In this document: positions 28,731 to 36,833 of the stretch, piece by piece
Numbering within the stretch: the stretch's first letter is position 1
Layout: every line of letters starts with the position of its first letter
IMG/VR virus record: IMGVR_UViG_3300005098_000013
Location: 1-64,000 of that record
DNA length: 64,000 nt
Source: a virus
Strand: one strand, 5' to 3'
Position numbers and translations under genes: made by a program
Notes under the pieces: model-generated
The model's database searches: none
What the model saw: the letters and a program-made list of their open reading frames with translations, nothing else
Told to the model about the DNA's origin: nothing

Positions 28731-29222
28731 ATGGAGATAAAGTCTAGAATGTGGGATATTTTAAAGAAAGAGATGAGATATGAGCCTTTTTTGAAGACAG
28801 GAGATGCAAGTGGCGATTGGGTAGTCTTTTTGAATGATCAAGTTCAAACGGAAAGGCATGAAGATTGTCTAGTTTTCAAAGCGCCTTATCCAAGAGAAAG
28901 GTTTATTGAAACGAGATATACAAACATAAGAGATAAGAGTGGCAAAGAAGTGTATGAGGGAGACATAATGAAAATCAAACTTCCACAGATATATTCAATA
29001 CCTGGAGATCTTGAATTGGTGGGAAGACATGTGCTTAAACCGAAAACGGTTATTGGTGATGTTAGAATTAGACCAGTTAGCGGCACAGGAATTATAGTTA
29101 GAAAGATAGAAGGCAGTGATGACGGTATCAAAGTTGGTAAATTTTTGAAACTCAGACGTGGCAAAGATGAAGTTATCGGCAATGTCTTTGAAAATTTTGA
29201 AATCATTAGGAAGGTGAAGTAA
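28731..29222 (+). CDS. YopX-family protein
   Basis: A 163-aa product. RYTNIRDKSGKEVYEGDIMKI in the middle and VIGNVFENFEII at the end are the hallmark of the YopX family of tailed phages. Residues between form a beta-rich domain. The family's role is not established. It is one base upstream of the DpdA-like gene. Confidence 0.8.
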   Translation: MEIKSRMWDILKKEMRYEPFLKTGDASGDWVVFLNDQVQTERHEDCLVFKAPYPRERFIETRYTNIRDKSGKEVYEGDIMKIKLPQIYSIPGDLELVGRHVLKPKTVIGDVRIRPVSGTGIIVRKIEGSDDGIKVGKFLKLRRGKDEVIGNVFENFEIIRKVK

Positions 29223-29223
29223 G

Positions 29224-29937
29224 ATGGAGCTTGCAGCAATAGTGCCATTGAGTTGCTTAGATATGGTGAAGGGGTTCAAGTACCATCTTGTAGAAGCGTA
29301 TTGGTTACAAGAATATCCGAAGTACTATGAATTCTTCGAGGAGATGAGCAAGATAGGTGATAAATACCTGATGCTGGACAATTCAGAAGGCATCAAACAT
29401 AGAGTTAGCGATGAAGTGCTTCTGGAATATGCAGATAAGTTAGCAGTGCAGGAAGTGATAATTCCAGATGTGAGTCCGATTAAGAGTAGAGACAGGAACG
29501 GTGCAGCAAAGACACTCGAATTAGCAAGATCTTTCAAAGAGAAGGCGAAAGGAAGTAAGTTTAAACTTATGGGGGTTGCGCACGGCTGCAACATAGAAGA
29601 GGTGGCTAGGTTGTTGAAGTTTTTTAAGGACGATACAGTGGGCTTTCCGAATAAGGCAGCTATTCCAAGAGAATTTTTGATGCGATACTGTAGTATACCA
29701 AAAGAGAGAAGGCATATGTTAGGTGCAAGTTCATATATGGAGATAGTAAGATGTAAGGAATTGGCAAGAAGCGTTGACACAAACTTAGCTGTGAGAGCAG
29801 CAGCCTCGAGTTCGTTTATCTTTACATTTAATGACAGGCACACAAGAATACCGTTCGATATGAATATGCAAATCGTGCCTATAGGTAGGGTAGAAGCGTA
29901 CATAAGGTATCTTCAAAAGGCAATAGCAGAAGATTAG
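29224..29937 (+). CDS. dpdA: DpdA/TGT-like 7-deazaguanine DNA transglycosylase (putative)
   Basis: A 237-aa product. The order of conserved pieces follows tRNA-guanine transglycosylase: YLMLDNSEG (D52, like LDSGG), VIIPDVSP (D82), KLMGVAHGCNIEE (like GIVQGG), VGFPNKAAIP and HMLGAS. Phage DpdA proteins of this TGT-like type exchange guanine in DNA for preQ0 or a derivative. With MptA/FolE2, QueD, QueE and QueC in the same window, this is the expected inserting enzyme. No zinc-Cys cluster is visible, as in short viral DpdA forms. The family call rests on motif order. Confidence 0.75.
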   Translation: MELAAIVPLSCLDMVKGFKYHLVEAYWLQEYPKYYEFFEEMSKIGDKYLMLDNSEGIKHRVSDEVLLEYADKLAVQEVIIPDVSPIKSRDRNGAAKTLELARSFKEKAKGSKFKLMGVAHGCNIEEVARLLKFFKDDTVGFPNKAAIPREFLMRYCSIPKERRHMLGASSYMEIVRCKELARSVDTNLAVRAAASSSFIFTFNDRHTRIPFDMNMQIVPIGRVEAYIRYLQKAIAED

Positions 29938-29948
29938 AAGGCTGTAAA

Positions 29949-30275
29949 ATGGAAAAACTAAAAGACGTAACAGTTGCGTATTTAGGTATAAAGAACAGCA
30001 ATGGTTTTGAACTCCCGGAAGACACTCAAATCCTGAATGCTGGCGAAACAGTTCCGGTTACGATTGGATATACTAAAGATAAGATTGGAGTAGCAAATAA
30101 CTTTAGGAAAACAGGCAATAAGATCATTGCAAATGTTGAAGTTGACCACACTGAAAAGGATTCAGTTTTCAGGCCTTGCTTTGAGTATCATGACGATAAG
30201 CCTGAAGAAATCAGAATTCTTACAGTGGGGATGTTGCCTAAATCAAGAGACTCTTGGAAAGATCTTGCAGAATAG
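29949..30275 (+). CDS. Hypothetical protein (108 aa)
   Basis: Begins 12 bp after the transglycosylase-like gene, a weak ribosome site. Beta-rich (VAYLGIKNSNGFEL, IIANVEVDHT, EIRILTVGML). Unknown; could be a small virion or DNA-associated protein. Confidence 0.6.
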   Translation: MEKLKDVTVAYLGIKNSNGFELPEDTQILNAGETVPVTIGYTKDKIGVANNFRKTGNKIIANVEVDHTEKDSVFRPCFEYHDDKPEEIRILTVGMLPKSRDSWKDLAE

Positions 30276-30286
30276 AGTATTAAGAG

Positions 30287-30410
30287 ATGAAAAGCAAAGA
30301 ACTCAAAGATGTGAAAATGGTTGTATTGGCTGTGCAAACGGCTTGACAATGAATTTGGTACTTTCCGTGATTGGGAAGCATATAAGAGGGGAAAAGAGCC
30401 AGAAGAATGA
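30287..30410 (+). pseudogene. Possible frameshifted small gene
   Basis: The frame starting at 30287 (MKSKELKDV) stops early, but dropping one A in the AAAA run near 30312 joins it to a natural-looking WLYWLCKRLDNEFGTFRDWE stretch that ends exactly at the overlap with the next gene (30408-30410). This suggests a one-base indel, real or from sequencing. Confidence 0.35.
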
Positions 30411-30607
30411 TGAATGCAATCTATTACTGCCCGAAATGTGGTTCTGAAGATATAGAAGTAGTTTGTTTGAACCCGCCTAAACCAGATAGAATTTCAATAG
30501 ATGATTTAGCAAATGGTTTAACTACTTCAATACCAGCAGTTGCCAAACGTTATGTATATAGAGCAAGGTGTAAAAAATGCGGATATGAAAGGGAGTTTGT
30601 ACAATGA
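30407..30607 (+). CDS. Small zinc-ribbon protein (66 aa)
   Basis: CPKCGSEDIEVV near the start and CKKCGYEREF at the end form two CxxC knuckles, a zinc ribbon. The stop overlaps the DNA polymerase start. Such proteins often accompany replication genes; its role is not known. Confidence 0.7.
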   Translation: MMNAIYYCPKCGSEDIEVVCLNPPKPDRISIDDLANGLTTSIPAVAKRYVYRARCKKCGYEREFVQ

Positions 30608-32997
30608 GTGAAGTATATAATCTTTTTTCGAGTTACTATTATGTGGCTCATGGAAAGCCAGTTATAGTCTTGAAAGCGAGAGATAGGTTTGGTAGAAGGA
30701 AGGTATTCTACGTTCGTAACTTTGTTCCATATTTTTATGGAGTGACAGCTGATGGTAACTTCCGCATGTTCGATGGGGAATCCGCAAAGAAGATCGAGGT
30801 TAATTTACCAGGTGACGTGAAGTGGCAAAGAGGGTTGTTTGCAAAAACTGGCGAAGCAGATGTGCCATTTTCGCAACGTTACCTTATAGATGCTGGGATA
30901 ACGTGTGGCTTTAAGCAGGAAGGCGATAGATTTGTGCCTGCCGAAGAATTAGATGTTAAACCCAGGACTCTGTTTATTGATATAGAAGTGGAAGCGTTCG
31001 AAGGTGTACCGGATTCCAAGATTGCAGCAGAACCTGTGTATACAATAGGCTGCTGGGATTCTTATAAGGAAGATTTTGTCCAGTTTGTGGCAAAAGGTCT
31101 TGACGAAGCATCTCAAAGAGAGTTACTATTAGAATTTTTTGATTATTTTAAAGAAAGAGATTTCGACTTAATAAGTGGTTGGAACGTTTTCTTTGATGTA
31201 GATTATCTCATATCGAAGGCAGAGGCTGTACATGCAAGGTATGATAATAAACTTGGGAGAGTTAATAGAGGCGAAAGGTGGATTGATATAGCAGGTTGTG
31301 AAGTTTTCGACTTGCTACCTGCTTACAAAAAGTTTTTCCAGCAAACAAAATTCGATTCATATGCATTAGATTTCATCTATCATAAGGATTTCGATAAGGA
31401 ACTACTAAAATATGATTACAGCACAACTGGCTTCGATCAAATAGATTGGATCTGTGAATGCAACAAAACTCACGTAATGGCATGTGCAGAATTAGACAAG
31501 CGTTGGAACTTGATAGGTTTGTTCGACCAGATAAGGAGGTTGAATGGCTGCACATATAGGCAATCTCTCACAGCATCTTCTTATGTAGATGTATCGCTGC
31601 TCCGAAGAGCCCATGAAAAGGGTTTTGTGTTGCCAACTAATGTAGGCAGAGACGAAAAGAAACCTGATTTTGGCGGGGGCTTTGTATTAGAACCACCCAA
31701 AGGTGTACACAAGAACGTAGTGGTTTTAGATTTCAAGAAGATGTATCCTTCTATTATAATTGGACATAATATGAGCTGCGAAACTATCAGTAAGGTTCCG
31801 ATAGAGGATGCGTATGAGGTTGACGGCGTCTGGTTTAAGAAAGAACCGGTTGGTATAATGCCTGAGATGATGGTTGAATTCATTGAAAGAAGGAATGCCG
31901 TAAAGAAAGAAATGAAGAAGTATGAACACGGAACGCCGGAATTTGAGAGGCTTCACGCAGTTCAGTACGCTTTGAAGCAAAACGTCGATAGCGTCTTCGG
32001 GATTAATGCTTTGCCTGCTTTTAGAATGTATGAACCTCTTATATCAAAGTCTACAACGTTTGTAGGCAGAAAGTTCATTAAGAAGGCAATAGAAACTGTT
32101 GAAAGGAACGGATACCAAGCCATTTACACAGACACCGACAGTGTAATGTTCTCTGTAGGAAACACAGACAGTGACAAGGAAGCGAGGAAGCTGTTGATGA
32201 AAGTCGGAACGGAGATGGAAGGGGTTGTGAATAAAGGGCTTGAAGAAATGAGAGTAGAGCTCGGACTAGCATATCCGATTGAAGTAGATTTCGAGATGGG
32301 CTATGGTACAATTTTGTTTAAGCAAGCTTCAAGTAGCTTTAAGCAATCAAAAAAGTTTAGAACTGGCAGGAAGAAAAAGGAGAAGGTGGCTAAGAAGCGG
32401 TATGCTGGGAGAGTGTTAATAGAAGATAAAAAAGAGGTTGACTTTATTAAGATCAGAGGCATGGAGACTAGGAGGAGTGATTCGTCAATTGTGACGAGAG
32501 AGATACAGAAGGAGTTGTTCAGGCTTATTTTGTATGGGGCTAGTAGAGGTGAGATAAAGGAGTTTCTGAGGGGCCAGGCTAAGAGGTTCAAGGAGTTGCC
32601 TTTGGAAGAGTTTGGTATACCTAGAAGGCTGGGTATGCCTATTGAAGCGTATAGTAATCCTGCAACTGTAAGAAGCGTTACATATGCTAATAAGTATCTG
32701 GGAGAAGATATAAAAGAAGGCCAACGTTGTTATGATGTACTCGTAAAGCGAATTACTAAACCAGAGTGGCCACAAAAAATAGAGATTAGAACTAAGAGTA
32801 GTAAGATGAAGATGTATCCTGTAGATCGGGTTTCACTAACCAAAGCAGTGCCGGAAGGAATTGTGATAGATTGGGATAAGCAAATTAGGAAAATTTTCAG
32901 AGACAAAATGGAGCCTATACTCGATAGTGCAGGAATTAGTTGGACAGAAGTCTTTGAATATCACAAAGCAACAACATTAAAGGAATGGGGCGCCTAA
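30604..32997 (+). CDS. polB: DNA polymerase B family
   Basis: A 797-aa product, the normal length for archaeal PolB. Proofreading: DIE at residues 126-128 (Exo I), SGWNVFFDVDYL (Exo II). Polymerase: LDFKKMYPSIIIGHN near 376 (motif A), LKQNVDSVFGINA near 458 (motif B), IYTDTDSVMFS near 506 (motif C, DTDS). Motif B has Asp where Asn is usual (VDS against NS), and motif A has Lys-Met-Tyr for the usual Ser-Leu-Tyr. This should replicate the viral genome. ATGA overlap with the zinc-ribbon gene. Confidence 0.95.
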   Translation: MSEVYNLFSSYYYVAHGKPVIVLKARDRFGRRKVFYVRNFVPYFYGVTADGNFRMFDGESAKKIEVNLPGDVKWQRGLFAKTGEADVPFSQRYLIDAGITCGFKQEGDRFVPAEELDVKPRTLFIDIEVEAFEGVPDSKIAAEPVYTIGCWDSYKEDFVQFVAKGLDEASQRELLLEFFDYFKERDFDLISGWNVFFDVDYLISKAEAVHARYDNKLGRVNRGERWIDIAGCEVFDLLPAYKKFFQQTKFDSYALDFIYHKDFDKELLKYDYSTTGFDQIDWICECNKTHVMACAELDKRWNLIGLFDQIRRLNGCTYRQSLTASSYVDVSLLRRAHEKGFVLPTNVGRDEKKPDFGGGFVLEPPKGVHKNVVVLDFKKMYPSIIIGHNMSCETISKVPIEDAYEVDGVWFKKEPVGIMPEMMVEFIERRNAVKKEMKKYEHGTPEFERLHAVQYALKQNVDSVFGINALPAFRMYEPLISKSTTFVGRKFIKKAIETVERNGYQAIYTDTDSVMFSVGNTDSDKEARKLLMKVGTEMEGVVNKGLEEMRVELGLAYPIEVDFEMGYGTILFKQASSSFKQSKKFRTGRKKKEKVAKKRYAGRVLIEDKKEVDFIKIRGMETRRSDSSIVTREIQKELFRLILYGASRGEIKEFLRGQAKRFKELPLEEFGIPRRLGMPIEAYSNPATVRSVTYANKYLGEDIKEGQRCYDVLVKRITKPEWPQKIEIRTKSSKMKMYPVDRVSLTKAVPEGIVIDWDKQIRKIFRDKMEPILDSAGISWTEVFEYHKATTLKEWGA

Positions 32998-32999
32998 AG

Positions 33000-33419
33000 A
33001 TGGATGAGAATGAATATCTAGAACAAGGATTGAACTTTCCTTTACACAGAATAGATAAGTATTCTTATGAGGGAAAGTTGGTGAAGGGAACACCAGGAGC
33101 TGCAGGTTACGACATTGTACTGCAAAAGACACAAAAAGTAGGACCGAAGATGTTCAGTAGGATAGATTTGGGTTTGAGGTTTGTAAAAGGCTTGCCAGCG
33201 CCTGCATTCCTAATATTAAGAAGTGCATATCATTATGCTGGGCTAATTCAAACATCACCTGGTCTTATTGACAAAGATTTCACAGGTAAACTTTTCCTAG
33301 TAGTGTATTCGGTAAAGCAAACTGACTTAATACTAGAAGCAGGTAATAGGTTAGCACAGCTGGTATTCTTTGATGAGCTGAAGCCGTACGAGGTTGAGAT
33401 ATTAAGGAGCGAAAGATGA
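33000..33419 (+). CDS. dut: dUTPase
   Basis: A 139-aa product from the ATG at 33000 (or 144 from 32985, overlapping the polymerase). AGYDI (motif 1), LRSAYHYAGL (motif 2), GLIDKDFTG (motif 3) and GNRLAQLVFF (motif 4) match trimeric dUTPase; the Gly-rich C-terminal motif 5 is missing. The enzyme hydrolyses dUTP to dUMP, keeping uracil out of DNA and supplying dUMP to the thymidylate synthase-like gene at 40298. Confidence 0.85.
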   Translation: MDENEYLEQGLNFPLHRIDKYSYEGKLVKGTPGAAGYDIVLQKTQKVGPKMFSRIDLGLRFVKGLPAPAFLILRSAYHYAGLIQTSPGLIDKDFTGKLFLVVYSVKQTDLILEAGNRLAQLVFFDELKPYEVEILRSER

Positions 33420-33607
33420 CGAAAGACAGATTTTTATTGCTTAATTTTAAACGCCGAACGAGAAGAAGTGTTTGGGAAGTCGATGAATCAGATTTACCAA
33501 TGATGGCTAAGTGGTTGATTGAAATAGAAGAAGAGTTAAAGGAGCTGAAAAGAGATGAGAAATTGTCAAAAAAGCATGATGTTAAGGTATTAAGAGAAGA
33601 GAGGTAA
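33416..33607 (+). CDS. Hypothetical protein (63 aa)
   Basis: Overlaps the dUTPase stop. A basic N-terminus (KRRTRRSVW), then a helical acidic segment (WLIEIEEELKELKRDEKL). Unknown. Confidence 0.55.
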   Translation: MTKDRFLLLNFKRRTRRSVWEVDESDLPMMAKWLIEIEEELKELKRDEKLSKKHDVKVLREER

Positions 33608-33609
33608 AG

Positions 33610-34323
33610 ATGGCTAAGAAGATAAGCAAGTCGATGCTGATGGCATATGATGAGCAAAGCCGCTTTGGTTGTGGATACAAATATTACCTAACTTATGTAA
33701 AAGGTATCAGGACGAAGCCATCTGGAGTAATGTATGACGGCATAAGGTTTCACAATGCGGCGGCTAAGTTCTATGATAAGCTAGACTTAAGTAAAATAGG
33801 AGAAGCAAGCTTCTGGAACGTTTACGAGTATTTCAGAACTCTTTATCCAAGAGGCAGACAGTATGATTATCTCGCAGAATTTGAAGCAGATAGGTATCTT
33901 ATATCAGCAGAACATTTCATACCAGTGCTGATAGAAGAAACGATCGAGGACGATGAGAGGAAGGGAATTGTAGACAGAGTAGAGGAACTAAGCGAAGGCG
34001 AGTTAATGGTTACGGAGTTGAAGCTTTCGTTTAAGAAAAAAGAAAGTTTAGATGATGTAAGGTTTGAGTTAGTATTCTATGCAGATCTTTTAAGAAAGCA
34101 CGGTTACAACGTAGCCTATACAAGTGTCTTCTTCGGAAGAGATGGGATGTACGAAATGTGGAAACTGAGAGATTATGATTTCGAACTAATGGAGGAAAGG
34201 GTAGAGAGAATTCTGGGGGGTATTGAAAGAGGAGAGTTTGAGAAGGTGCTCGATGAGCGATGCTTGAATTGTCCATTCCAGGCACATTGTCTTGAGGGGA
34301 AAAGGTTAGAGGAGGTTAGGTAG
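33610..34323 (+). CDS. Cas4/RecB-like PD-(D/E)XK nuclease with Fe-S cluster
   Basis: A 237-aa product. The nuclease core shows H48, GIVDRVEE (D122) and VTELKLS (E136-x-K138). C21 near the N-terminus and CLNCPFQAHC at the end give the four cysteines that hold a [4Fe-4S] cluster in Cas4 and AddB-type enzymes. In viruses such stand-alone Cas4-like exonucleases act in replication or recombination, and some block host CRISPR adaptation. AGAGGTAAAG site. Confidence 0.88.
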   Translation: MAKKISKSMLMAYDEQSRFGCGYKYYLTYVKGIRTKPSGVMYDGIRFHNAAAKFYDKLDLSKIGEASFWNVYEYFRTLYPRGRQYDYLAEFEADRYLISAEHFIPVLIEETIEDDERKGIVDRVEELSEGELMVTELKLSFKKKESLDDVRFELVFYADLLRKHGYNVAYTSVFFGRDGMYEMWKLRDYDFELMEERVERILGGIERGEFEKVLDERCLNCPFQAHCLEGKRLEEVR

Positions 34324-34324
34324 A

Positions 34325-34705
34325 ATGGGAAAGGATAGGTTTTCTATAAGAAGGGAATTAGGGATTGCAATAGCACACAAATTACCTTGGCACTCAGGTA
34401 GATGTTCGAATATGCACGGTCACGGTCTAAAAATTGCAGTAACACTAAGCAGAAAAGATGGTGGCTTAGATGAGAATGATATTGTATATGATCTAGGCTA
34501 TCTAAAGGAAGCGTTAGATGAAATTGACGAAAGGTTAGATCACACATATCTGAACGATACTTTAGAGAATCCGACATCGGAGAATGTAGCAAAATATGTT
34601 AGAGATAAGGTAATGCAATATCTTGAAAAGAGAAAAGCCGGTGTAAAGGTGACAAAAGTAGAAGTGGAAGAGAGTCCAGGTTCAGGAGTGATACTAGAAT
34701 GCTAA
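34325..34705 (+). CDS. queD: 6-carboxy-5,6,7,8-tetrahydropterin synthase QueD
   Basis: A 126-aa product. Zinc ligands H18 (AHKL), H31 and H33 (MHGHG), catalytic C27 in GRCSNMHGH, DLGYLKEAL, LDHTYLN, PTSENVAKYV and VEESPGSGVI are the family signature. Converts dihydroneopterin triphosphate to 6-carboxytetrahydropterin, the second step of preQ0 synthesis. Two bases after the Cas4-like gene and 180 bp from queE. Confidence 0.92.
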   Translation: MGKDRFSIRRELGIAIAHKLPWHSGRCSNMHGHGLKIAVTLSRKDGGLDENDIVYDLGYLKEALDEIDERLDHTYLNDTLENPTSENVAKYVRDKVMQYLEKRKAGVKVTKVEVEESPGSGVILEC

Positions 34706-34848
34706 GCAAAGAAGAATTAGATAAAATACAGAAAGTTATGGAAGAAGTTGAAAGCGATCCAGAAGTGGCAAGAAAAGCAGAAGAAGACCAAAGGAGATAT
34801 GGTACATTATCTGCGGAAGATTTAATGATAGTTTTAGCGTATAGATAA
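34699..34848 (+). CDS. Small hypothetical protein (49 aa)
   Basis: Overlaps the queD stop. An acidic helical peptide (DKIQKVMEEVESDPEVARKA). Unknown. Confidence 0.5.
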   Translation: MLSKEELDKIQKVMEEVESDPEVARKAEEDQRRYGTLSAEDLMIVLAYR

Positions 34849-34886
34849 AATTAATGATAAAGCTTTAGTGTGGGTAGGTAAACAAA

Positions 34887-35525
34887 ATGTTGGAAATTAA
34901 TGAAATCTTCGAATCGATACAAGGAGAAGGTCTTTTAACAGGAAAGCCATTTACGTTTATAAGATTGCAAGGTTGCAACCTGAGATGTAGTCACTGTGAT
35001 ACGAAGAAGGCATGGAAGAAAGGAGAAGGTGTAATGATGAGTGAAGAAGAGATAGCGGCAAAAGTAGAGGAGTTTGGACATCAGTGGGTTGAAATTACTG
35101 GAGGCAATCCATTGCTGCAAAACTTACAACCATTACTAGTGAAGCTTCGCTATACTAAAGAAGGCAAATTGAACAACCGAAGAATAGAATTACAAGCAGA
35201 CTGTAGCCTGAATCCTATGCAATACGCCCTAATTTCAAGAGTTTCGCTGAGCCCTAAGTTAAGTTCAAGCGGCATGACTAAATACATGCACTATGAGTAC
35301 ATGTACTGGTTGAATCCTGGTGATGAGGTTAAGTTTGTCGTAAGCAATGCGGATGATTTTAACGAAGCAATTAGGTTGCTTCAGGAATACCCGACCAAGG
35401 CACAAGTGGTGATGCAGCCAGTTCATGGCAAAAACGGCAAGTGGATTGTAGAAAAGGTTTTAGATGAACATATAGAAAACGTTAGAGTATTGCCACAAGT
35501 TCATAAGGTGTTCGGACTAAGATGA
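34887..35525 (+). CDS. queE: 7-carboxy-7-deazaguanine synthase QueE
   Basis: A 212-aa product. FESIQGEG, then GCNLRCSHCDT with the radical-SAM cysteines C30, C34 and C37, and EITGGNPLL (the GGE-like motif) are typical of QueE. It rearranges 6-carboxytetrahydropterin to 7-carboxy-7-deazaguanine, the substrate of QueC. It depends on an Fe-S cluster and SAM. Start ATG after a purine-poor leader; the stop overlaps the next gene. Confidence 0.92.
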   Translation: MLEINEIFESIQGEGLLTGKPFTFIRLQGCNLRCSHCDTKKAWKKGEGVMMSEEEIAAKVEEFGHQWVEITGGNPLLQNLQPLLVKLRYTKEGKLNNRRIELQADCSLNPMQYALISRVSLSPKLSSSGMTKYMHYEYMYWLNPGDEVKFVVSNADDFNEAIRLLQEYPTKAQVVMQPVHGKNGKWIVEKVLDEHIENVRVLPQVHKVFGLR

Positions 35526-35710
35526 TCAGAGACAAAGTGTTCTATGAGGAGTTGAGCCCAGAAGCTTATCAGAAGCTGATAAGAGTGGAGGGGGAGCTTA
35601 GGGAAGAAGGTGTAGAGACGTTTATTGAACAACTGGTAGCAGTGGCAGTAGATATGGTAGAGGAGGAAGAATGGAAAAGGAAGATAATAGAAGCAGAGAA
35701 AGAATTCTAA
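35522..35710 (+). CDS. Hypothetical helical protein (62 aa)
   Basis: TGATCA overlap with queE. Two helices (SPEAYQKLIRVEGELREEG, FIEQLVAVAVDMV). The 3' part overlaps the first glycosyltransferase gene. Unknown. Confidence 0.5.
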   Translation: MIRDKVFYEELSPEAYQKLIRVEGELREEGVETFIEQLVAVAVDMVEEEEWKRKIIEAEKEF

Positions 35711-36813
35711 CTTTTAGTGATAGCGTGATGTCGAATACAGGCTTTGGAACTGTGATGAAAGAGCTATTGACAAGGTTAACAGCAGATTACGAAATCTATA
35801 GTGTTGGTATACAGCACTACACTTCGCCGCTTAAATTTAAAGGTGTTATGTGTTTGCCTACTGGAACTAATCCAAACATCGGCGGTGCAGATATCATACC
35901 GGAATATATGAGTTTGCTTAAGCCAAAGTATTTCATTACATGCACAGATCTGCATCAGTTGGGCTTCTTTAATGTTAAGGAAGGCTGGATTAAGTATATT
36001 ACAATAGATGCCGCGCCGATTCATAGAAGTTTCCATGAAGTCTTAAGAAGAGGTTATCTAAACATAGTGCCGAATAAGTTTGCTTATGATGCGTTGAGAA
36101 AGTTGGATGTAGCAGTAAAGTATATACCGTTTGGCGTAGATACAGGAGTGTATAGGCCAGGAAAAGAAAAGGAATTTGCAGGACTGAGAGGTAAGTTTAT
36201 CTTTGGAGCAGTTGCAAGGAATACGGAACGGAAAAGATGGGATAGGCTACTGAGAGCCTTTTCTTTAATCACAAGGGAATGCAAAGATGCTGTTTTGGTG
36301 TGTATAACTGATCCGAGAGAACAGCTTGACTTTGCATTCGATGCACAAGCATTGGCAAAAGATTTAGGGACCGGTTCGAAGGTGTTCTTCCCAACACATG
36401 CTTCAATGCAAAGAGGTTTGACTAATGAAAACATGGCAGGGATTTATAATGCATTTGATATACATATCAATGTAGCAGACAGAGAAGCGTTCGGCTTACC
36501 AATTTTAGAAAGCATGAGCTGTGGTGTACCAAACATTGTGAATGACTATTCAGCGCCACCAGAAATTGTAAGTGATGCTGGTATTGTAGTAGAACCAAGT
36601 GACTGGACTTATCATAGCCCGTTTAATTACCGCGGTGGCTTAGTTGATATAAAGAAGCTGGCCAAGGCTATGAGGCTGCTTTATGATGACGGAAAAATGA
36701 GGAAAGAGTTAGGGAAAAAGAGCAGAGAAAGGGCTTTGAAGTATGATTGGAACGCAGTAGTGGTGCCACAGTGGCTGAAGTTGTTAGAAGGAGAGTTTTT
36801 GCAAGAATTATGA
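35671..36813 (+). CDS. Glycosyltransferase family 4 type (GT-B)
   Basis: A 380-aa product. IPFGVDTGVYRPG, then FGAVARNTERKRWDRLLRAF and INVADREAFGLPILESMSCG, then VVEPSDW are the donor-binding signatures of GT4 enzymes (E-x7-E in the last). The N-terminal half with FSDSVMSNTGFGTVM binds the acceptor. Transfers a sugar from a nucleotide donor; the sugar is not predictable. First gene of the glycan cluster. Confidence 0.88.
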   Translation: MEKEDNRSRERILTFSDSVMSNTGFGTVMKELLTRLTADYEIYSVGIQHYTSPLKFKGVMCLPTGTNPNIGGADIIPEYMSLLKPKYFITCTDLHQLGFFNVKEGWIKYITIDAAPIHRSFHEVLRRGYLNIVPNKFAYDALRKLDVAVKYIPFGVDTGVYRPGKEKEFAGLRGKFIFGAVARNTERKRWDRLLRAFSLITRECKDAVLVCITDPREQLDFAFDAQALAKDLGTGSKVFFPTHASMQRGLTNENMAGIYNAFDIHINVADREAFGLPILESMSCGVPNIVNDYSAPPEIVSDAGIVVEPSDWTYHSPFNYRGGLVDIKKLAKAMRLLYDDGKMRKELGKKSRERALKYDWNAVVVPQWLKLLEGEFLQEL

Positions 36814-36833
36814 CAGTCAGAAGAGTTGGAAAA

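Noticed and set aside
33610-34323. Cas4-like gene as evidence of a CRISPR-Cas locus
   Set aside because: No Cas1, Cas2 or repeats nearby; stand-alone Cas4-like nucleases are common in archaeal viruses.
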